Positions 57,965 to 64,000 of a DNA stretch of 64,000 nt are shown here, piece by piece; the stretch's first letter is position 1, and every line of letters begins with the position of its first letter. The notes beneath the pieces were generated by a model. That model was not told the origin of the DNA. It made no database searches and worked only from the letters and a program-made list of their open reading frames with translations. The stretch is from Oreohelix idahoensis (lineage: Eukaryota; Mollusca; Gastropoda; Stylommatophora; Oreohelicidae): positions 87,001 to 151,000 of the forward strand of contig JAMPIV010019101.1 in the NCBI GenBank assembly GCA_024509875.1. Direction: 5' to 3'. The translations under genes and the position numbers were made by a program.

Positions 57965-58150
57965 CTAGGTCCAGCATCGAGAGGTGGGGTGTGACCAGTT
58001 CCCTTCCTCGCTGCCTTTTCCTTCCTTAACCCAAAGTCAGGTACCTATTTACAGCTGTGAAGATTGGAGCATGTCGGTAGCGTAATTCAAACTCTGAACC
58101 TTTGCCGCGAGAGACCAGTGCTCTAACCACTCTGTCAATCGGATGCTCTA
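57965..58150 (-). repeat. tRNA-derived SINE, family 2
   Basis: Minus strand. GAGTGGTTAGAGCACTGG (D-arm/box A-like) and AGAGTTTGAATTAC (box B-like), then a body shared with 10327-10511 (GCAGCGAGGAAGGGAACTGG, CACCTCTCGATGC). The tRNA-like head is better preserved here than in the first copy. Confidence 0.7.
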
Positions 58151-58810
58151 GAGGAAGTGTGTTGGGGTCACTTCATGGTGTGAAATTAAATCGCGGTGTT
58201 TATTATTGTCGAGAATTATTTTTTTATTTTTTTGCACACCATGTCGTATCTCAACTAAATGCATGAACGATAGAAAAGTGCGTTGTGCCGTTGCTGAGAG
58301 AAAAACAAAGTAACTAAGAATGACGAAAAAAGACAGAGATTGTAACGCTTTTAGCGTTCAACTGTGTATAACAGAGTGGCTGTTGTGCCACTGGTAAAGT
58401 GTGGCGTTGCCACTTATATTTCTGCTCAGGCAAGTGTGTTTAGTAGATAGGTATCAAGTGTTCATGGGCTGTCGGAATTGCCCCAGTTATAATAAGCGAC
58501 ATGCTCGGGATGATTAATTCCTCGATAGGTGAAATAATAGATGTATAAAACAAAAAGCGTTCTATAGTGCCAGAACTGTTGATTCAGAAGTATAATAATT
58601 GTCGCATTAAATGGAACTGAATGGATGAAAATGGAACTAGTGACTACTGTTCAATGATCAGAATTATATAGAGTATACGTTCAAAAGTATTTATTGTTTG
58701 TACGAGTATGGAATAAATTTCAAGTCGTCAACTGAAGTGTTACTTCAATAAGTCAAGTTATTTACACGTTCCTATTCCGCTTTAACCAAGATTTCATACG
58801 AAACTTACAT
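58151..58810. other. no gene recognised
   Basis: AT-rich flank of the LINE insertion; nothing identified. Confidence 0.5.
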
Positions 58811-58822
58811 ACGTTGGCACTA
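58811..58822. repeat. TSD of full-length LINE (left)
   Basis: ACGTTGGCACTA, repeated exactly at 62797-62808. Confidence 0.92.
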
Positions 58823-58840
58823 TAATAATAGCCCCTTCAG

Positions 58841-59956
58841 TCATAACTGACTATGGGAATGCGCCCCTGAGGTGACAGCCCTCAGCTGCTTATTTTCCTG
58901 GTGCTCCTTTCGACGTTTTCTCCTCACCTCTGCTTCTTGTGTGAGCCTCTCTTCGCCCAATCTGAGGTGGCGCCGTAAATAGCATCGCCACTTAGTGCGA
59001 TCGGCAGCTTCATCCTCCCATGTTGCTGGATCCATGTACAGTGCCCTCATATCTCTCTTGCACACATCTTTGAACCTCAGCTGTGGTCGCCCAACTGTTC
59101 TCTTGCCATCTGCTAATTGTCCATAGAAGATATCTTTTGGGATGCGACCATCTTCCATGCGGCGAACATGGCCAAGCCAGCGAAGTCTGCGCTGTCTAAG
59201 AAGCGTATACATACTTTGAAGGCCAGCACGTGACAACACCTCGACATTTGTCACTTTATCTTTCCACGAGATGCCGAGGATGCGGCGTAGACACCGCAAA
59301 TGGAAGGTATTGAGCCTTCTTTCTTGCTTAGCATAGGTCGTCCAGGTCTCGCTGCCATATAGGAGTGTGCTGGTGACGCAGGCATTATATACCGCAGCTT
59401 TGGTCTTCATTGTGAGTTTAGAGTTTCCCCAAACACGCGATGTGAGGCGGGCAAAGGTAGCTGCAGCTTTGCCAATGCGGCTGTCGATTTCTGTATCCAG
59501 TGAGAGTTTGTCATTGATGGTAGACCCTAGGAATGTGAAGTGGTGCACCACTGCCAATTCATAGTTATCGATAGTGATAACTGGTGCAGCACCCACATCC
59601 TGACTCAGCACATTCGTTTTCTTTAGACTTATTGTGAGGCCAAAGTCCTTGCATGCTTTAGTGAAGCGATTTATCAAGCTCTGAAGCTCCTGTTGGCTTT
59701 GAGTGACGACTGCAGCATCATCAGCGAACAACAAGTCTCTTATAGTGACCCTTCTGATTTTTGTTTTTGCCTTCAGCCTTGAAAGATTAAACAGACGGCC
59801 ATCTGACCTAGTGTGAAGGCATATTCCTTCAGTTGCATCTCTGAATGCATGTTTCAAGAGTAAGGCAAAGAAAGATTCCGAAGAGGGTCGGAGCCAGAAC
59901 ACAGCCTTGTTTAACGCCACTTCGTATATCAAAGGGCTGTGACGTGCTTCCAGCAT
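58841..59956 (-). CDS. LINE reverse transcriptase C-terminal half
   Basis: A 371-codon frame. Real homology begins at about residue 28 (FFALLLKHAFRDATEG), continuing the RT of the overlapping frame 59829-62075 after a one-base frame change near 59870. It carries the catalytic motif LLFADDAAVV, then TISLKKTNVLS, FLGSTIND, TSTLLYGSETWT and RRLRWLGHVRRMEDGR. The C-terminal tail includes GKRTVGRPQLRFKDVCKRDM. No C2H2 finger is seen at the end, unlike the fragment at 21184-21715. Confidence 0.9.
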   Translation of the reverse strand: MLEARHSPLIYEVALNKAVFWLRPSSESFFALLLKHAFRDATEGICLHTRSDGRLFNLSRLKAKTKIRRVTIRDLLFADDAAVVTQSQQELQSLINRFTKACKDFGLTISLKKTNVLSQDVGAAPVITIDNYELAVVHHFTFLGSTINDKLSLDTEIDSRIGKAAATFARLTSRVWGNSKLTMKTKAAVYNACVTSTLLYGSETWTTYAKQERRLNTFHLRCLRRILGISWKDKVTNVEVLSRAGLQSMYTLLRQRRLRWLGHVRRMEDGRIPKDIFYGQLADGKRTVGRPQLRFKDVCKRDMRALYMDPATWEDEAADRTKWRCYLRRHLRLGEERLTQEAEVRRKRRKEHQENKQLRAVTSGAHSHSQL

Positions 59957-62075
59957 ATTGGACTGTTCCCTTCATGCCGTCATGGAATGACTTTATCATT
60001 TCCAGCATTTTAGAAGGGCAGCCTATTTTCAGGAGGATTTTAAAGAGTCCATTCCTACTAACCAGGTCGAATGCTTTTGTGAGGTCTATAAAGGCGATAT
60101 ATAATGGTCTTTTCTGCTCTCTTGATTTTTCCTGAAGCTGGCGGAGAGAGAAGATCATGTCTGTTGTTGATCTGCCAGCTCGGAATCCACACTGTGACTC
60201 TGGATATATGCGCTCAGCTAACTTGTGTAGTCGCATTAAGATGACTTTGGCAAAAACCTTACCAACAATACTAAGAAGAGAGATGCCTCTGTAGTTATTG
60301 CAATCACTTCTGTCTCCTTTATTTTTATACAGTGTTACAATCTTGGCATCTCGCATGTCTTGAGGAATAGTTGTCTCTTCCCAGCACTGGCACAGCATCC
60401 TATGCAGGGGATGTAATAGCGTGCTCTTACAGCATTTGATTAAATCAGGAGGAATCCCATCACTGCCTGGTGCTTTGCCAGAGGCCAAGCTATCAATGGC
60501 CTTGCTGAGTTCCTCTAATGTTGGTTCGGCATCCAGCTCCTCCATAGTTGGCAGACTGTTGACACCATCAAGGGCTGCAGGCGTAACGGTATTGTCTCTA
60601 GCGTAAAGCTCAGAGTAGTGCTCGACCCACCTCTCCATCTGCTTACCCTTATCGGTTAGCTTCTCTCCGCTGATGGTTTTTAGCGGTGCCGTCTTACTTT
60701 TATGGGGGCCAAGTGCTTTCTTTATACCGTCATACATTTGTCTAATGTTGCCTGTTTGCGCTGCGATCTGGATGCTCTCACTGAGCTGGAGCCAGTAGTC
60801 ATTTGCACAGCGTCGAGCAGTTTGTTGAACTTTGCTTCTCGTAGCCCTCAGGATCTGTAGGGTTCTGGCACTCGGTGAACGTTTGTATTCATTCATAGCA
60901 CTGCGCTTAGCTTCAATGACAGGTGCCATCACATCTGATGAAACATCAAACCAGTCATTTGACTTTGCTGTTTTCTTACCAAAGGTGGCAAGTGCAGTAC
61001 TTTGAATGGTGTTCCGCAGATGCTCCCAGTTCTCTGTAATAGTATCACCATGCTGAGGGCTACTGAGCACTTTCTCGAAGGTCGCAGTGAATTGAGCGAT
61101 CATGAAAGGGTCTGACATCTTGCTGGTATCAATGCGTGGTTTCCCTTCATGTCTGACACGATAGAGTTTTCTTGGTTGTGCTCTGATTTTGCAGCAAACC
61201 AAGGAGTGATCTGTATCACAGTCTGCACTATGGTATGAGCGCGTGGATAGCACAGACCTGAGTAGTGGCCTTCTGACGAGAATCAGGTCAAGTTGGTGCC
61301 AGTGCTTGGATCGTGGGTGTCTCCATGACACCTTATGCTGGGGTTTTGTCTGAAAGTAGGTGTTGGTCACGCAGAGGTCATGGTGGACGCACAACTCTAA
61401 GAGCCGTTGTCCATTTTCATTCATTTTGCCAATACCAAACCTGCCCAGACATGAAGGCCATGAAACATTATCGGCACCCACTCTAGCGTTAAAGTCACCA
61501 AGGAGAACAAGCTGTTCTTGCCTAGGTATGCTTTTGATAATTGCTGTTAGATTCTCGTAGAACTCATCTTTAGCTTCTGAGGCAGAGTACAGAGTAGGAG
61601 CATATACACTGACAAGGGTGATGGGACCTGTGCTAGTTTGCAGGCGGAGCGTTAACAGGCGTTCTGATCCATTCTCGCCTGGTTCAACCATTTTAGTTAG
61701 CGATTTTTTGACCGCAAAACCTACTCCGTGTTCTCTAGCTTTATTAAGATCTTTCCCTTGCCAATAAAATGTGTAGTCCTTCTCGCTCACCGTTCCAGAG
61801 CCGGCCAGGCGCGTTTCCTGAAGTGCAGCTATATCCACCTGAAGTCGTTTAAGCTCATCATTAATTATGGCTGTCTTCCTTACATCGTTTACATCCTGTA
61901 GGTTTTCGGATAGTCCAGTCAACATAGTCCGGACGTTCCAGCATCCCAATCTGAGAGTTTGCTTATTTCTTTTTTTTTCGATAATTGCTTGGTGCAAAAT
62001 TTTCTGTCCACAGTTCGGGTTTGACCCTAATCCCCATGCACCCAATGGGGAAAGCAGACAGTGGCGGGACAACAC
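59829..62075 (-). CDS. LINE endonuclease and reverse transcriptase N-terminal half
   Basis: A 748-codon frame. Residues about 40-290 form an APE-like endonuclease: LRLGCWNVRTM (N), ALQETRLAG (E), VSVYAPT (Y), LLGDFNARVG (D, N) and CDTDHSLV (D, H). It nicks target DNA. A linker follows, then RT from about residue 525: SLASGKAPGSDGIPPDLI, CNNYRGISLLSIVGKV, CGFRAGRSTTDMIFSLRQL, AFIDLTKAFDLVSR and SGVKQGCVLAPTLF. The frame leaves the RT at about 59870 and ends at 59829. The methionine at 62075 may be upstream of the natural start; a later one is possible. Confidence 0.92.
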   Translation of the reverse strand: MLSRHCLLSPLGAWGLGSNPNCGQKILHQAIIEKKRNKQTLRLGCWNVRTMLTGLSENLQDVNDVRKTAIINDELKRLQVDIAALQETRLAGSGTVSEKDYTFYWQGKDLNKAREHGVGFAVKKSLTKMVEPGENGSERLLTLRLQTSTGPITLVSVYAPTLYSASEAKDEFYENLTAIIKSIPRQEQLVLLGDFNARVGADNVSWPSCLGRFGIGKMNENGQRLLELCVHHDLCVTNTYFQTKPQHKVSWRHPRSKHWHQLDLILVRRPLLRSVLSTRSYHSADCDTDHSLVCCKIRAQPRKLYRVRHEGKPRIDTSKMSDPFMIAQFTATFEKVLSSPQHGDTITENWEHLRNTIQSTALATFGKKTAKSNDWFDVSSDVMAPVIEAKRSAMNEYKRSPSARTLQILRATRSKVQQTARRCANDYWLQLSESIQIAAQTGNIRQMYDGIKKALGPHKSKTAPLKTISGEKLTDKGKQMERWVEHYSELYARDNTVTPAALDGVNSLPTMEELDAEPTLEELSKAIDSLASGKAPGSDGIPPDLIKCCKSTLLHPLHRMLCQCWEETTIPQDMRDAKIVTLYKNKGDRSDCNNYRGISLLSIVGKVFAKVILMRLHKLAERIYPESQCGFRAGRSTTDMIFSLRQLQEKSREQKRPLYIAFIDLTKAFDLVSRNGLFKILLKIGCPSKMLEMIKSFHDGMKGTVQYAGSTSQPFDIRSGVKQGCVLAPTLFGIFLCLTLETCIQRCN

Positions 62076-62808
62076 CTTATTGACTGGGGGCTGCCCAGCT
62101 TGAAGCGGGCGGTAGCTTCCAGTGAGATCCTAGAACCTCTCCCACTGTCGGAAGTAGCCCCTGGCGCCATGCCCTACGCCAATTGGGCAAAATGCTTATA
62201 ACCGGTAACTGCTACTTCCCGTGTTTTGCCGACACCTATAGGGTGAAGCTGGAGTGTCCTCTCCAGGGCGCGAGCTTGGGCACAGTTATATGGAGATCAA
62301 GCTGTTGCCCATGCAGCATGTTCCCCCTCTCCACACAGCTGGTAGATCCAAAGGAACGGCAGTAGCCGATACAGTTTGGTACCAGCCACGTCGCAGGAGT
62401 TGCCAGAATAATGTCGATTCGACATTAGACTGCCTTAGGGACTCCGACTCCGGATTTATCCTCAGGGTTTACTCCCGAAGCCAATTCCATAAATGGATAT
62501 TCCCGCAAGGCAGCGGTGGTTTGAATTCAGAGTTCCTTCTCTTAGATAAGCTACCAACCAAGGATCACGAGCCCTATCTGCCCGAAGCTGCTGGTTTTAA
62601 GGCGCCAGTCGCTCGCCTTTGCCCCTTCTCCCATCAGTGGAAACAGTTCCGCCGGGCTCAAATTGAGCCACACGTGAAGGCCGGGAGCTGGACTTGGTTG
62701 TCAGAGGCTGTTTGATGCGCGTGCCATAGAAGTATTTTATCTGCAGTGAGAGCTTATCCTCACTACAACTCCCGGCAATAACAACCTTTTGGAACCACGT
62801 TGGCACTA

Positions 62809-63254
62809 CAAATTTTATAAATGACCAGATACAACAAAGATCGGGGGTTGAACTTTATAAAAACTGATCTCAACAGGTCAAACCTAGACAACGTATACAA
62901 CTCGAGGATCTAATCTCCCTTAACATATGAGATTCGATTTTTTGGGTGCTTCGTCCTTGGCCACCCCAATGTAGATTTTTGGGGGCTTCGTCTGTGGCCA
63001 CCCAATGTAGATTTTTGGGTGCTTCGTCCTCTTCGACATTGATAGTAGGACTTACTTCGTCCTTGACGACTCCAACGTTTACTGTGCGGACTTTGTCTTT
63101 GCCAACATTGAGATGTATTGTGTCTTAATACGTCTTTGGCAACCCCAAGTATTTATATTCGATCATATCGACCAAGAAATTAAAAATGGTTCGTTTTACA
63201 GAAGAAATATAAGCTACATATAAAGTTTCACATTAATAGACGACTACAGGAATT
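62809..63254. repeat. short degenerate tandem repeat and flank
   Basis: About 62937-63145 holds five loose copies of a 35-50 base unit with GGCTTCGTC...GGCCACCC...AATGTAGATTTTTGGG, becoming more diverged to the right. The rest is AT-rich flank. No gene. Confidence 0.65.
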
Positions 63255-63590
63255 CATCATCATCTCAGCCCGTAACCCGTCATGGGTCGTAGGGGTGCCA
63301 TGGTGGAAGCATCAGCAGACAGGGTCCTCCACTGCTCTCTATCCACAGCAATGCGTACAAGTGTGGAAAAACCGTGTCCTGACCATTCTTTGATGTTATC
63401 AGCCCAGGATTTTCTCTGCCTTCCTCTTCTCCGTTTACCTTCGACTGTTCCCTGAAGGATCGTTTTCGAAAGGGAGTCATGACGAGTTACATGCCCAAAC
63501 CAGGCAAGCTTTCGACGTTTCACTATTGACAAAAGTGGTTCTTGGTGGCCTGCATAGGTGTTTATCTTCTCTCTAACATAGACATTTGTT
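63255..63590 (-). mobile_element. LINE 3' terminal fragment (RTE-like)
   Basis: Minus strand. The frame 63260-63532 reads IVKRRKLAWFGHVTRHDSL, GKRRRGRQRKSWADNIKEW and AVDREQWRTLSADAS, and ends close to a GATGATGATG tail near 63258. This is the conserved C-terminus of RTE-type LINE polymerases, with its simple-repeat tail. It is 5'-truncated near 63590. It is distinct from the other LINE families in the window by its tail and by the RGRQRKSWADNI motif. Confidence 0.8.
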
Positions 63591-63655
63591 GTCTACAGGA
63601 ATTACACGGCATCAACTATCGAGGACCGTGGAACTGCCGTTAATACGACCTTGAG

Positions 63656-64000
63656 TGATACTCTGCTATATCCAAATACAAAGAAGGTCGATCTCAAAGT
63701 TTTTCTGCCGTAAGGAAGGTTTTGCCATTAACAGTACATATATTTTTGAAAACGGCTCGGAATGTGCAAACAGGCATATCAAATTGAAGTCTAACGTCAT
63801 CGCATCCGGCTACAAGCTCATTGCACATTTTGATTTTACTGCCGGTGAAAACTTTGAACCATTCTTCACAAAAGAACGTGTCATAAAGTTTCAGACATAT
63901 ACTACAACATCTCATAAGTTAGTCTACACACCAGGAAACAATGTAGTCGATGCATCATGTTGCCATTCGGACATTGAAAAGGAGTTTTTGTCGAAAATCC
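63656..64000 (+). CDS. open frame running off the right edge, possible exon of unknown gene
   Basis: After TGA at 63653-63655, 115 codons are open to the last base, without a suitable start ATG near the beginning. The translation contains FAINSTYIFENGSECANRH, GYKLIAHFDFTAGENFEPFF and KLVYTPGNNVVDASCCHSD. Composition is protein-like, with an N-x-T glycosylation-type site and several cysteines. Possible splice acceptors are AG at about 63712-63713 and 63739-63740 after pyrimidine-rich tracts. I do not recognise the family. It could be a host exon, an unidentified mobile element frame, or chance. Confidence 0.3.

Larger units (their letters stand above)
58823..62796 (-). mobile_element. full-length APE-type LINE with 12-bp TSD
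   Basis: A 3974-bp minus-strand non-LTR retrotransposon: 5' UTR about 62076-62796, one long coding region for endonuclease plus reverse transcriptase, and a 3' end in a short ATA run. The exact 12-bp TSD proves both borders. The single-ORF layout, small size and simple-repeat tail suggest an RTE-like clade, though I do not assign it firmly. One extra base near 59870 splits the frame; otherwise it looks intact. A truncated, nearly identical copy is at 8606-9627. Confidence 0.94.

Noticed and set aside
62254..62715. A 153-codon plus-strand frame
   Set aside because: Lies in the 5' UTR of the minus-strand full-length LINE, without homology or conserved features.

Overview
The window looks like animal nuclear DNA that is almost entirely transposable elements. 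It is AT-rich and full of microsatellites, and its genes are eukaryotic retroelement genes. The mixture of families (Gmr1-type Ty3/gypsy with a SCAN-like gag, a Penelope-like element, several APE-type LINEs, tRNA-derived SINEs, a Mutator-like transposase) suggests a lophotrochozoan, most likely a mollusc such as a gastropod. That taxonomic call is inference from family content, not from a host gene. No complete host gene is recognised; one unexplained open frame runs off the right edge (63656-64000).

Layout, left to right. 1-7019: Gmr1-like LTR retrotransposon A1, whose 5' LTR lies beyond the left edge. 7020-8562: anonymous DNA with a long imperfect hairpin and a Helitron-like N-terminal scrap. 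8606-9627: 5'-truncated LINE (minus). 10327-10511: tRNA-derived SINE-2. 10595-11095 and 20106-20455: one 69-bp tandem array split by element B (11096-20105), a complete Gmr1-like element with LTRs differing at 1 of 764 positions and a 5-bp target site duplication (TSD). 20846-21117: SINE-1. 21184-21715: LINE 3' fragment ending in a C2H2 finger. 22060-24959: dispersed repeat D and a decayed gypsy-like gag (minus). 24960-27481: Penelope-like element with GIY-YIG endonuclease (minus). 27812-29150: 5'-truncated LINE (plus). 29453-39067: decayed Gmr1-like element C, inserted in a second copy of repeat D with TSD CTCTC. 39955-51577: Mutator-like transposase pseudogene (minus), interrupted by SINE-1 (12-bp TSD) and by a complete Gmr1-like element A2 (41675-51307, TSD AGTAT). 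54490-55735: 38-bp minisatellite. 56329-56700 and 63255-63590: LINE 3' fragments. 57965-58150: SINE-2. 58823-62796: full-length LINE (minus, 12-bp TSD).

The most notable signal is that all three LTR-retrotransposon families (A, B, C) have the integrase upstream of the reverse transcriptase (gag-PR-INT-RT-RNaseH). This is the Ty1/copia-like order, on a Ty3/gypsy-type polymerase. All three also carry a gag whose capsid resembles the SCAN domain behind a long charged helix. They are Gmr1-type elements. LTR comparison puts B as the youngest, A2 as slightly older and C as oldest. The nested insertions give an independent relative history of the locus. Every coding unit seen here serves element replication; no host pathway is apparent.
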